A stretch of 64,000 bases of DNA, taken from JACVRM01 sp963839815 (GTDB lineage: Bacteria > Actinomycetota > Thermoleophilia > Gaiellales > Gaiellaceae). Shown piece after piece: positions 25,486 to 33,861 of the stretch (position 1 is the first letter of the stretch; every line of letters starts with the position of its first letter). The position numbers and the translations under genes are program-made. The notes under the pieces were generated by a model. That model ran no database searches. It saw only the letters and a program-made list of their open reading frames with translations, and was not told the origin of the DNA. The stretch is from contig CAWIWF010000006.1 in NCBI GenBank assembly GCA_963839815.1, forward strand, positions 558,001 through 622,000, given 5' to 3'.

Positions 25486-25520
25486 GAGAGGAGGCCCGGA
25501 GACGGGCCTCCTCTCTCTTT
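25486..25520 (+). terminator. Rho-independent terminator
   Basis: A perfect 13-bp stem (GAGAGGAGGCCCG) with GAGA tetraloop, followed by TTTCT. It ends the ABM-like gene. Confidence 0.85.
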
Positions 25521-26001
25521 CTCCGCGCAGCGCCCGTCGCCGCCGTGTCGCCGGGCAGTCGAGCTCGACCTAGCGGCGCCGGCGCGGCCGCGCGATGCGA
25601 GTCTGCGCCCGCCTGCCGTCGGCGCTGAACGCGGACAGCTGCACAGCTCCCCGTCGAGCTCGAGGCCAGAGCCGACGACGCCGTCGGCGGCGAGTCGCCC
25701 GTCGTGGCCGAGCGCGGCATGAGAGACCGGCGGCTACCGCGAGCTTCCCATCCCGAACGTCGCCTGCTCAGGGATCTCCGCCAAGGGGCGGCGCGCTCCC
25801 GCGACTCAAGGCTGACCTCCGGACGGCTCATGAGAAGTCACCGCACCGGGCACCACGGCTTCCGCGCGACACGCCAGCCGACGCTGCCAGCAGGCGACCG
25901 CCGGTTGCCCCGAAATGGGGGCCCCCGGACGGGTGAACTCTCACCTGCTCCGAGGGATCGCTGCCGATGTCAGCGAGGACAACTCCTAGGAGGATCGAGA
26001 G
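25521..26001. other. Intergenic stretch, no supported gene
   Basis: Several frames stay open but none has a plausible start, codon bias or family motif. GC is slightly lower than nearby. The last 20 bases hold the AGGAGG site of the next gene. Confidence 0.5.
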
Positions 26002-26544
26002 ATGCGGAAGATGCTGTTCGGGCTCGTCGCTGCGGCGGCACTCGTCGTGCCGGCGACGGCGCTCGCTGTCGAGGAGCCGGCGACCACGGAGGGTCCGAGC
26101 CCGGCGCAGGCGTGCAAGCAGGAGCGCCAGACGATCGGCGCCGATGCCTTCAAGGCGCTGCACGGCACCAACAAGACGAAGGCGAACGCGCACGGCAAGT
26201 GCGTGTCGAAGAAGGCCAGGGAGCAGAGCGAGAATCACTCGGAGGCGATGGCCGCGTGCCGCGCCGAGCAGGCCGACGCAGCGTTCGCCGACTCCCACGA
26301 CGGCAAGGCCTTCGACCAGTACTACGGGATGGGCAAGGGCCGAAACGCGTTCGGCAAGTGCGTGTCCTCGAAGGCGAAGGCGGCGAACCAGGCCGACCAC
26401 CAGGCGGCGATCAAGGCCGCCAAGTCGTGCAAGGCAGAGCGCAAGGCCGATCCTGCCGCCTTCAAGGCCGCCCACGGCGGCAAGGCGAGCGCCTTCGGCA
26501 AGTGCGTCTCGAAGAAGGCGAAGACGAAGGGCGCGAAGCCGTAG
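26002..26544 (+). CDS. Secreted protein with three Cys-paired repeats
   Basis: 180 aa. A signal peptide (MRKMLFGLVAAAALVVPATALA) is followed by three copies of a unit of roughly 35-45 residues: C-K/R-x-E-R/Q near the start, an acidic-aromatic middle (D-A-F-K-A-x-H-G) and N-A-x-G-K-C-V-S-x-K-A-K at the end. Each unit has exactly two cysteines, so one disulfide per repeat is likely. Copies two and three are closest. Lysine-rich throughout. No enzyme motif; an extracellular binding or structural role is inference. AGGAGG stands 8 nt before ATG and a hairpin follows the stop. Confidence 0.75.
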   Translation: MRKMLFGLVAAAALVVPATALAVEEPATTEGPSPAQACKQERQTIGADAFKALHGTNKTKANAHGKCVSKKAREQSENHSEAMAACRAEQADAAFADSHDGKAFDQYYGMGKGRNAFGKCVSSKAKAANQADHQAAIKAAKSCKAERKADPAAFKAAHGGKASAFGKCVSKKAKTKGAKP

Positions 26545-26559
26545 ATCTCGATCCAGCGT

Positions 26560-26588
26560 CGCGGGCCGGTCAGTGCGGCCGGCCCGCG
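26560..26588 (+). terminator. GC-rich hairpin after the secreted-protein gene
   Basis: 10-bp stem CGCGGGCCGG with its complement at 26579-26588 and a 9-nt loop; no T tract. Confidence 0.55.
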
Positions 26589-26732
26589 CGCCACCCAGCG
26601 CCTCGGCTCGCCGCGGCTCGACCGGCGGAGCGAAGCGCGCCAGTCGTGGCTGCGAGCTCGGTTCGACGTCCGGCAGGACACCGGCTCGAGCCCTCGCCCA
26701 AGCCGAAAATCCGCAATTTCTCCGGCCCACAG

Positions 26733-26750
26733 CCCCACCCTTGGGTGGGG
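26733..26750 (-). terminator. Hairpin after the coiled-coil gene
   Basis: CCCCACCC / GGGTGGGG with a two-base TT between the arms, about 110 bp beyond the stop of the minus-strand coiled-coil gene. Confidence 0.5.
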
Positions 26751-26860
26751 GGCGAACCTCCCTCGCTACCCGCGGCGGATGCTACCCCCGAGGGTGTGCC
26801 GTGTCTGTGCCCGGACCGTGGCGAGACTGTGACACTCGCCCGGGGCAGCCGGGCCGGCGC

Positions 26861-28546
26861 CTACTGCCGGTTGCGTGCTTCGCGCAGCTCGGCCTCCTGA
26901 ACGGCCTGCTCGCGCCGGCGGACGTCGGCGTCGCGGCGGTCGAAGTCCGCCTCGTAGTCGCGGCGGAGCTCCTCGACGCGCGCGAGTGCCTCGGCTTCCG
27001 TCTCGCGCCAGGACTGCTCGACCTCGTCGCGGAGCTCCTCGAACTCGCGCCGGCGCCGGGTCAGGTCGGTCTCCGCCCGCATCAGCTCCTCGCTGCGCCG
27101 GCGCAGCGCCTCGTCGACACCGGCGGCTGCGCCCGTCCGGCGCACGAGCTCCGCCGCCCGCGCCGTCAGCTCCGCCTCCAGCGCCGCCGTGCGGGACGAC
27201 TGCTCGGCGAGTGCCTGCCGATCCTCTGTCAGCCGCGCCTCCGCGGCCGCCAGCCGCGCCTCCCGCTCGGCAGCCTCCTGCTCGGCCGCGTCGAGGGCGC
27301 GCTGCCGGCTCGCCTGCTCGACTGCCGTCGATCGCTGTGACACCTCCTGGGCGGCGAGCGTGGCGCCGTGGCTGTCGAGCTCGGCGCGCAGGGCGTCGAG
27401 CTCGACCGTGCGCTGCTGGAGGAGGTGCGACGTCTCGGCGAGCTCGGAGCGGCGGGCCTCGAGGCGCGCCGCATCCTCGCTCGTCCTCCCGGCGGCCGCC
27501 TCGAGCTGCCGCTCAGCCTCCTCGAGCTCGCGCCGGCGTCTCAGCTCCTCGCGCTCGAGTCTCGCCCGCTCTGCCCCGCGGCGCTCCAGCTCCTGCTCGC
27601 GCTCCGCCAGGGCGCCTGCGCGCGGGGACACTTCCCGGAACAGATCGGCAACCTCGGCACCGCGCGCCTCGATCGCGCCGGCGCGAGCCTCGAGCGCGAG
27701 CTCCTGCTCGCGCAACTCGGCACGCTGCAGCGCCAGCTCCTGCTGCCTCGCTTCGAGCGCCGCCAGCCCCTCCATCCGCTCCTGCTCGACCTGGGCGAGT
27801 CGCTCGGTCAGCTCCTCCGCCCGCGCGTGCAGGGCGGCGAGCGCCTCGGGCTCCCGGTCGGCGAGCCGCCGCTCCAGCTCTGCAACCTGCGCGTTCGCCG
27901 CCGCCTCGCCCTCCGCGGCGGCGCGCTCACGCTCCTCGAGCGCCACCTCGCGCTCCCGCAGCCGCACCCGCTCGGCCGCGAGCGCCTCCCGCCGCTCGTG
28001 CACCTCCCGCTCCTCGAGGCGGCGCAGCTCCTCGATCGCCGCCGCCCGGTCGGCGAGCGCCCGGGCACGCTGCTCGAGCTCCTCGGTCAGGTCGAGCGCC
28101 GGCTCCGGCGGTGCGGCCGCCGGCCCGGGCTCGAGCCGCCCGTCGCGTGCGTCGAGCTCCAGCTCCCGCTCCCGCAGCGCTGCACGCCCCTCCATCAGCT
28201 CCGCGCGCAGCCGCTCGAGCGTCGCGCGCTCGGTCAGCCGCTCGGCCTCCACCTCCGCGAGACGCTCGTCCAGGGTCGCCTCGCGTCTGCGCAGCTCGTC
28301 GACCGCGTCCGTCTCGACGACGGCCAGCTGCCGCTCGAGCTCGGCCACCCGCTGCGAGAGGGCGACCTCGCGTGCGACCGTCGCGTGCTCCAGCTCGCCG
28401 AGCGCGATCTCACGCTCGCGGAGCTCGCGCCGCTGCTCGGCGAGGTCCGCGCGCCGCCGCTCCATGGCGGCGCGCTCGTCGCCCGGCTCACGTGCGTCCT
28501 CTTGCGCCGCTCGGGCGCTCCCGCGTGGAGTGTTCGCCCTCGCCAT
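26861..28546 (-). CDS. Long coiled-coil protein, 561 aa
   Basis: The product is one long Glu/Arg/Ala/Leu helix, with motifs RELREREIALGELE, LEARQQELALQRAELREQEL and DRRDADVRRREQAVQEAEL, interrupted only by a Pro-rich hinge near residue 150 (PGPAAAPPEP). There is no signal peptide, membrane helix or nucleotide-binding motif. It is shorter than, but built like, the protein ending at 5844, and lacks that protein's C-terminal module. The N-terminal 30 residues are polar and disordered-looking. ATG has GAGGAGGG upstream. It is divergent from a cyclic-nucleotide-binding gene. Confidence 0.8.
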   Translation of the reverse strand: MARANTPRGSARAAQEDAREPGDERAAMERRRADLAEQRRELREREIALGELEHATVAREVALSQRVAELERQLAVVETDAVDELRRREATLDERLAEVEAERLTERATLERLRAELMEGRAALRERELELDARDGRLEPGPAAAPPEPALDLTEELEQRARALADRAAAIEELRRLEEREVHERREALAAERVRLREREVALEERERAAAEGEAAANAQVAELERRLADREPEALAALHARAEELTERLAQVEQERMEGLAALEARQQELALQRAELREQELALEARAGAIEARGAEVADLFREVSPRAGALAEREQELERRGAERARLEREELRRRRELEEAERQLEAAAGRTSEDAARLEARRSELAETSHLLQQRTVELDALRAELDSHGATLAAQEVSQRSTAVEQASRQRALDAAEQEAAEREARLAAAEARLTEDRQALAEQSSRTAALEAELTARAAELVRRTGAAAGVDEALRRRSEELMRAETDLTRRRREFEELRDEVEQSWRETEAEALARVEELRRDYEADFDRRDADVRRREQAVQEAELREARNRQ

Positions 28547-28558
28547 GACCCTCCTCGT

Positions 28559-28564
28559 ACGTTA
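28559..28564 (-). promoter_or_regulatory. -10-like TAACGT for the coiled-coil gene
   Basis: 12 nt before the ATG at 28546 with GAGGAGGG between, giving at most a very short leader. Confidence 0.4.
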
Positions 28565-28632
28565 GGTGAGCGAGCACGCCGCTGTGTCCGCCCCGGGCGA
28601 GCCCCTGCCTTGCGCCCCCTCGTTCCGGCGCG

Positions 28633-28638
28633 TACGCT
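28633..28638 (+). promoter_or_regulatory. -10-like TACGCT, leaderless start
   Basis: 6 nt before the GTG at 28645; its partner on the other strand is at 28559-28564. Confidence 0.5.
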
Positions 28639-28644
28639 CGGCCG

Positions 28645-29046
28645 GTGGTCGAGGCCGACAAGCTCCGCTCGCTGCCGCTCTTCAGCCAGCTCCCCGAAGC
28701 CGACCGCGACGCGATCGCCGATTTCGTCGACGAGGTCGACGTGCCGGCCGGCGTCCGCCTCGTCACCGAGGGCGACGACGCCCTCCGCTTCTTCGTCGTG
28801 CAGCACGGCTCGGCCGAGGTGAGCGTCGACGGGAAGCGCGTCGGCGGACTCGGGCCGGGTGACTTCTTCGGCGAGGTCGGCCTCATGCTCACGGGCCGCC
28901 GCACGGCGAGCGTGACGGCGGAGTCGGCGATGGTGCTCGTGGCCCTGCGCGACACCGACTTCCGTGCCGTCGAGCGCCGGCACCCCGAGATCGCGTCACG
29001 CCTGCGGGAGGCCGTCAAGGAGCGCTTCCCGATTCGCGCCCGCTAG
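28645..29046 (+). CDS. Single-domain cyclic-nucleotide-binding protein
   Basis: 133 aa, one cNMP-binding beta-roll: LRSLPLFSQLPEADRDAI, then VDVPAGVRLVTEGDDA, the phosphate-binding cassette GDFFGEVGLMLTGRRTASV (F-G-E-x-x-L with R-T-A), and a C-terminal helix. The conserved Glu and Arg of true cAMP/cGMP binders are present (GE and RRTAS). No DNA-binding domain is attached, so it is not a CRP-type regulator alone. It may sense a nucleotide and act on a partner. Confidence 0.85.
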   Translation: MVEADKLRSLPLFSQLPEADRDAIADFVDEVDVPAGVRLVTEGDDALRFFVVQHGSAEVSVDGKRVGGLGPGDFFGEVGLMLTGRRTASVTAESAMVLVALRDTDFRAVERRHPEIASRLREAVKERFPIRAR

Positions 29047-29069
29047 TTCACATCGCTCGACGGCGGAAG

Positions 29070-29075
29070 TAGGGT
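29070..29075 (+). promoter_or_regulatory. -10-like TAGGGT with leader
   Basis: 34 nt before the ATG at 29110, directly after the preceding stop; the leader carries AAAGGGGG. Confidence 0.4.
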
Positions 29076-29109
29076 GGGCGCTCTCGTCCTACAGGCAAAG
29101 GGGGCTCCC

Positions 29110-30105
29110 ATGCGCGTGGAATCGTCGGTCACGAGCGTCACCTGGATCCCGTCGGAAGCGATCAGCGGCATGCCGAAGCTCCCGTTCGAGGCCGGCGTCG
29201 CCCACTACGACGATCCTCCGCCCGACCGGCTCGAGGATCTCGACGAGCTGCACGCGCGCGATGCCTTCCGCGAGGCGAACGAGCTGCGGGCCTGGATCGA
29301 GGTCGAGGACGGCCGCATCACCGGCCACGGCCAGGACGGGCGCGCGCTCATCGGCGTCACCCGCCTGAAGCTCGCCGGGCGCGAGGTGCCCTTCAAGGCG
29401 GTGCAGTACCCCGTGCTGCGCCCCGACCCCGAGGTCGGCGACGGCTGGGTGCGCTTCGTGCAGACGGCCGGCGGCCACATGGGCCTGCCGGCGCCGCGGC
29501 TCGTGAGCGGCAAGCCGTTCTTCCGCATCACCTCCTCGTCGGCGTGGACGACCCTCGCGCTCACGCTGCACGCGGACGGCCGGGCCGAGCACGCCCTCAT
29601 CGGCGCCAGCCCGTTTCCGCGCCACTTCGTCTACGACGGCGACGGCACGCTCGTCGAGAAGTCGGGCGTCATCGACTTCAAGGCCTGGTACCGGGAGTCG
29701 CACGGCGGCAACACGCCGTGGGGCGAGGAAGACTCGCCCACGCTCGTCACCCAGGCGGAGTCCACCCTCGAGCGCGAGCTCGGGGAGTCGCTGATGAGGG
29801 GTGGCGGCAAGCCGAGCCGCCAGTCGCTCACCCGGGGCGAGACCCTGGTGCGCCAGGGTGACGAGGGACGAGACATCTTCCTCGTCCTCGACGGCGTCTT
29901 CTCGGTCGAGATCGACGGCGAGCAGGTCGGCGAGCTCGGCCCGGGCGCGATCGTCGGCGAGCGTGCGGCCTTCGAAGGCGGGCGGCGCACGGCGACGCTG
30001 ACGGCGCTCACGCCGGCGCGTGTCGCCGCGTTCGACGTCGAGGGCGCAGACCACGAGGCGCTCGCGGCGCTCGCCTCGACGAGGAGCGACACCGGATCGA
30101 GCTAG
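29110..30105 (+). CDS. Two-domain protein with C-terminal cyclic-nucleotide-binding domain
   Basis: 331 aa. Residues 1-225 form an unassigned domain with WIPSEAISGMPKLPFEAG, the conserved-looking HYDDPPPDRLEDLDEL and HFVYDGDGTLVEKSG; no membrane segment or known catalytic motif. Residues 236-325 are a cNMP-binding roll: RGETLVRQGDEGRDIFLVLD, then GAIVGERAAFEGGRRTATL, where the usual F-G-E is V-G-E but Glu and R-T-A remain. ATG 29110 is preceded by AAAGGGGG. It follows the single-domain cNMP protein, and both may sense the same ligand. Function of the N-terminal part is unknown. Confidence 0.75.
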   Translation: MRVESSVTSVTWIPSEAISGMPKLPFEAGVAHYDDPPPDRLEDLDELHARDAFREANELRAWIEVEDGRITGHGQDGRALIGVTRLKLAGREVPFKAVQYPVLRPDPEVGDGWVRFVQTAGGHMGLPAPRLVSGKPFFRITSSSAWTTLALTLHADGRAEHALIGASPFPRHFVYDGDGTLVEKSGVIDFKAWYRESHGGNTPWGEEDSPTLVTQAESTLERELGESLMRGGGKPSRQSLTRGETLVRQGDEGRDIFLVLDGVFSVEIDGEQVGELGPGAIVGERAAFEGGRRTATLTALTPARVAAFDVEGADHEALAALASTRSDTGSS

Positions 30106-30110
30106 GCGGA

Positions 30111-30143
30111 TGCCGGCGGCCCGCCGCGCGCGGGCCGCCGGCA
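30111..30143. terminator. Bidirectional hairpin between convergent genes
   Basis: A perfect 14-bp stem (TGCCGGCGGCCCGC with its complement) and a CGCGC loop, exactly between the two convergent stop codons. Confidence 0.75.
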
Positions 30144-30152
30144 GCCGCTCTC

Positions 30153-31544
30153 CTAGCCGCCCGACGGCTGGATGTTCGCGTTGAAGCTGAACATGTTGGT
30201 CGGGTCGTAGCGGTCCTTCAGCGCCACGAGCCGCTTCCAGGTCTCCTGCTGGTAGCCGGCCTTGACGCGCTCCTCGCCCTCGTCCGTCATGAAGTTGAGG
30301 TAGAGGGCGCCGGTGGCGAACTCCTGCATCGCATCGGAGGCCCGGTGCAGCCAGGAGAGGTGCCTGGCGTCGTCACCGGGGCTCTCCCAGCAGGCGATCG
30401 GGTGGAACATGTAGTCGGCGTCGCGATGCGTGAAGGCGGTCGCGTCGGGCGGCACGCGTCCGACTGCGCCGCCGTGGTGGAAGACCACCGCCATCGAGAG
30501 CTCGTGCAGGTCGAGCGGCGCGTTGGCGATGTACGCGTCGATCGCCGCATCGCTCAGCTCCCGCAGGTGCTCGCCGCGCCAGTAGTTGCGGAACCCCGGC
30601 GGGGACATCGGGTCGATCATCGCCTGGAAGCCCGTGTACGGCATCGGGCCAACGAGATCCACCGCCGGCTCCAGGTCCTTCATCGGCGCGATCGCCTCGA
30701 GCCCCGCGTCGACGTCGCCGCACCAGCACAGGAACACGCCGAGCGCCGGCTCGCCGCGGAGCTCGGCGGGCACGAAGTCCTCCGGCGGGGCTGCCGGAAT
30801 CAGCCCGAGCGCGCCGGAGAGCTCGTCGGGCGCCTCGTCCATCAGGTCGCGCCAGGCGCGGGCGACGTCTCGCGCCTGCTCGTACGGCCAGAGGAGCAGC
30901 CCCGCGACGATCGTCGGGCCGACGGAGTGGAGCCGGAACTCGAACGAGGTGGCGACGCCGAAGTTGCCGCCGCCGCCGCGCAGCCCCCAGAACAGCTCCT
31001 CGTTCTCCGACTCGCTCGCCGTCACCAGCTCGCCGTCGGCCGTGACGATGTCCGCCGAGAGCAGGTTGTCGCTCGTGAGGCCGTACTTCGGCGAGATCCA
31101 GCCGTAACCGCCGCCGAGGGTGAAGCCGCCGACGCCCGTCGTCGTCGCCCGCCCGCCGGGAGTCGCGAGCCCGAACGCCTGCGTCTCGTGGTCGAACTCG
31201 CCCCAGAGCGCGCCGGTCGCCGCCCGGGCAGTGCGGGCCTTCGGGTCGACCCGCACGCCCTTCATCAGGGACAGGTCGAGGAGCACGCCGTCGTCACAGG
31301 TTCCCATCCCCGCGACGCTGTGGCCGCCGGAGCGGACCGCCACCTTCAGCCCCTCCGCGCGGGCGTAGTCGACGGCGGCGATCACGTCCGCCGCGCCGGT
31401 CGGGCGCACGATCACCGCGGGGCGGCGGTCGATCATGCTGTTGAAGACGGTTCGCAGCTCGTCGAAGCTGCCGTGCTCGCGGTCGACGAGCTCGCCGCCG
31501 AGGGCGCCCGCGAGGATCTCCGCGGGTGATGTCGCCTGGCCCAA
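30153..31544 (-). CDS. FAD-linked oxidoreductase (berberine-bridge type)
   Basis: About 463 aa. The PCMH-type FAD domain is clear: RPAVIVRPTGAADVIAAVDY, VAVRSGGHSVAGMGTCDDG (the R-S-G-G-H segment binds FAD through His), GLATPGGRATTTGVGGFTLG and WGLRGGGGNFGVATSFEF. The C-terminus YDPTNMFSFNANIQP is the BBE tail. Cytosolic; no signal peptide. It oxidises an unknown alcohol, sugar or similar substrate. It is a close paralog of 35063-36466. Start problem: the ATG matching that paralog (31548) is out of frame by one G; the TTG at 31544 is in frame with GGAGG 10 nt upstream and is used here. Confidence 0.85.
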   Translation of the reverse strand: MGQATSPAEILAGALGGELVDREHGSFDELRTVFNSMIDRRPAVIVRPTGAADVIAAVDYARAEGLKVAVRSGGHSVAGMGTCDDGVLLDLSLMKGVRVDPKARTARAATGALWGEFDHETQAFGLATPGGRATTTGVGGFTLGGGYGWISPKYGLTSDNLLSADIVTADGELVTASESENEELFWGLRGGGGNFGVATSFEFRLHSVGPTIVAGLLLWPYEQARDVARAWRDLMDEAPDELSGALGLIPAAPPEDFVPAELRGEPALGVFLCWCGDVDAGLEAIAPMKDLEPAVDLVGPMPYTGFQAMIDPMSPPGFRNYWRGEHLRELSDAAIDAYIANAPLDLHELSMAVVFHHGGAVGRVPPDATAFTHRDADYMFHPIACWESPGDDARHLSWLHRASDAMQEFATGALYLNFMTDEGEERVKAGYQQETWKRLVALKDRYDPTNMFSFNANIQPSGG

Positions 31545-31727
31545 GCATGGGCCACCTCCGTGTGAGAGATGCGACGAAGCCCCCGCGGTCGCCGGTCCGC
31601 CAGACCCTGTCAAGCCGGTGTCCACCCAACCGCCGGGAGGGTGGGCCGGTGTCGCCCGGGCGCTTCGCGTTTCCTTCCTGGTCTCTGCCGCGGGCGCTGC
31701 GTTACGCGGCGAGACGCCCGGGGTCGA

Positions 31728-32825
31728 CTAGGCGGCCACGGTCTCTGTGAACGCTGCGAGCTCCCGTAGGGCGTGCTCGAGCTCCGCGGGCGCGCCGTCG
31801 GCCGCGACGAGCGCGGCGGCGGCGACCTGCTCGAGGTCCGTGGCGGCGTCTCGCCGAAGCGTGCGGTCGCGTACGGCCAGCTGGCGCAGTGCGGGCATGG
31901 CCGCTTCGAGCAGCGTCGTCAGCGCGGTCTCGCGCCGGGCGACGAGGAGCAGTCGCTCACCGAGTGCCACCGCCCGCTCTTGCAACTGGGCTCGCCGGCC
32001 CGCGAGCTCTTGCCGCCGCTCCTCGAGCGCCTCGAGCTGGCGCAGTCGCTCCTGCTCGATCGCCTCGAGCCGACGGACGAGCGCCCCCCGCTGTGCCTCG
32101 AGGTCTGCGACGGCCGCCGGCGCCGGCCCGAGCCTCGGCGGAGCGGGGGTGGGGGTCTCCTGCTCCGCCACGGCTCGCTCGCGCTGCTCGAGCTCGATCT
32201 CTCGCTCGCGCAGCGACGCGCGGGCGGTGGCAAGGGCCTCCCAGCGTCCAAAGAGCTCCGCCGACTGCTCGCGACCGCGCTCCTCGATGTCCGCCGCGCG
32301 TGCCGTCAGCGCCCGAGCCCGCTCCTCGAGCTCCTCGGCGAGGTCGAGCCCCGCAGCGGCTGCGGCGGTACGCCCGGCCGGCCGCTCGCCCTGGGCCGTC
32401 CGGGCTGCCAGCGCGACCTCGCGCTCGCGGAGCGCGGCGCGCCTCGCGAGCAGCTCGCGGCGCAGGGCCTCCGTGGTGTCCCGCTCGGCGAGACGCTCGG
32501 CCTCGACTTGCTCGAGGCGGAAGGCGAGGGCTTGCGCGCGGTTGCGGAGCTCGCGAACCGCATCTGTCTCGCGGTCGGCGAGCTGCCGCTCGAGCGCGGC
32601 GATCCGGCCGGCGACCCGCTGGTCGTGTGCAGCGGCCAGCCGCTCGCGCTCGTCGGCGGCGATCTCTCGCTCGCGCAGGGCACGCCGCTCCTCGGCGAGC
32701 TCGGCGCGGCGCGTGCCGAGCTCCCGCTCCTGGGCGACCCGCCGCTGCTCGAGGAGCTCGAGCCAGCTCGCGTCCACCTGGCCATCCCCGCCCGGCCCCC
32801 CGGACGCATGCTGACGAGGGCGCAT
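31728..32825 (-). CDS. Coiled-coil protein, 365 aa
   Basis: Starts MRPRQHASGGPGGDGQ, then a long Glu/Arg/Ala coil (LEQRRVAQERELGTRRAEL, LREREVALAARTAQG, RELREREIELEQRERA-type repeats) with a short Pro-rich break near residue 225 (TPTPAPPRLGPAPAA) and a less charged C-terminal segment (PALRQLAVRDRTLRRDAATD, then ALVAADGAPAELEHALRELA). Same style as 26861-28546, including a hinge in the middle, but only about two-thirds its length. No enzymatic or membrane features. An in-frame GTG about 50 bp upstream is an alternative start. Confidence 0.75.
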   Translation of the reverse strand: MRPRQHASGGPGGDGQVDASWLELLEQRRVAQERELGTRRAELAEERRALREREIAADERERLAAAHDQRVAGRIAALERQLADRETDAVRELRNRAQALAFRLEQVEAERLAERDTTEALRRELLARRAALREREVALAARTAQGERPAGRTAAAAAGLDLAEELEERARALTARAADIEERGREQSAELFGRWEALATARASLREREIELEQRERAVAEQETPTPAPPRLGPAPAAVADLEAQRGALVRRLEAIEQERLRQLEALEERRQELAGRRAQLQERAVALGERLLLVARRETALTTLLEAAMPALRQLAVRDRTLRRDAATDLEQVAAAALVAADGAPAELEHALRELAAFTETVAA

Positions 32826-33067
32826 GCCGAGACCGCTCAGGCCGCGGCTCGGGATCGGCAGCGACAGCCTCACGCGCCTCGCTCCGGCCGGGGTGGGGCG
32901 CAGAGGGCGGGCGGCGCGCCGGCGTCCTGCGGCCTGCGGTCGAACGGAGGTGCGAGCTCTGCCGGCACATGGCCTCCTTGACGGGGGCAGCGAACCCCTG
33001 TTATTGCACACCACCGTACGGGGTGTCAAATGTGGCGAAGCCTGTTCCGTTGTACGAGGGTCGGCGT

Positions 33068-33861
33068 ATGGCCGCCGCTGCCCGACGGGCGTCGCTGCTC
33101 GTGCCCGCGCTGGGCTTCGCCGCGCTCGGCGCGGTGCTGTTCGTGGCGCCGGGCTGGGCTGCCGACGCCCTTCCCTGGCGGGTGTCGGCCTTCCTGGCCA
33201 TGACCATGGGCGCGTGGTACCTGGGCACGAGCGTGTTCGCGTGGACGGCGCTCGCCGACCCGCACTGGCCGCGGATGCACCCCGCGCTCCTGTACCTGTG
33301 GCTCTTCTCGCTCGGCCAGGCGGCGCTGCTCGCGATCCACGAGGACGTGCTCGACACGGGCGCGACCCTCGCCTGGCCCTCCATCGTCGTCGTCGGCGCC
33401 GCCGGGATCGCGGCCGTCGCCGGCATCGCGGCGACCGCGGCGGCAGGCGAGTGGCGGCCGCACGGCCCGGCGTCGATGCCGTGGCCCGTGTTCGGCCTGG
33501 TGGCGGCGTTCGTCGTCGCGGTCGCCGTGCTCGCACTGCCGCTCGTCGACGGCTACGACAGCCCGCGCAGCATCTGGGTCGGAGAGCTGACGCTGCTCTC
33601 GGCGCGCGCGTTCGCCGTCTTCTTCGGGGCGCCCTGTCGCTGTCGGCCGCCTCCTGCTCGTCACCCGTCGGCTACGGCCGGCGATCCCGTGCGATCGCGC
33701 CGGGATCGTGCTCGAGCGCCCTGATCCTCGTGGCCGCGCTCTTTCACCTCGGCCGCTTCGAGATCGGCGACCATCCGTTGCAGCTCCCTGTACCTCGGCC
33801 GGTACGTGGTCGTCCTCGCCGGGTCGGCGCTGCTCGGGCGCGACGCGTCTCGCGCGGCTAG
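33068..33861 (+). CDS. Multi-pass membrane protein, frameshifted
   Basis: The readable first 190 residues hold several hydrophobic helices: LLVPALGFAALGAVLFVAPG, FLAMTMGAWYLGTSVFAW, LLYLWLFSLGQAALLAI, SIVVVGAAGIAAVAGIAATA and VFGLVAAFVVAVAVLALPL. The frame breaks near 33632 (FAVFFGA continues as LSLSAAS in the next frame) and again before the end, where ALILVAALFHLGRFEIG and LYLGRYVVVLAGSALLG lie in different phases. A repaired product would be about 260 aa with seven or eight helices. I do not recognise a family. Confidence 0.6.

Larger units (their letters stand above)
26545..26860. other. Intergenic stretch with two convergent terminators
   Basis: Spacer between the secreted protein and the coiled-coil gene on the other strand. 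It contains one hairpin for each side and no supported gene. Confidence 0.6.

Noticed and set aside
32978..33006. Sigma-70-like promoter TTGACG-N17-TTATTG before the membrane protein
   Set aside because: The -10 is a poor match and lies about 60 bp from the start; left out of the feature list for lack of support.
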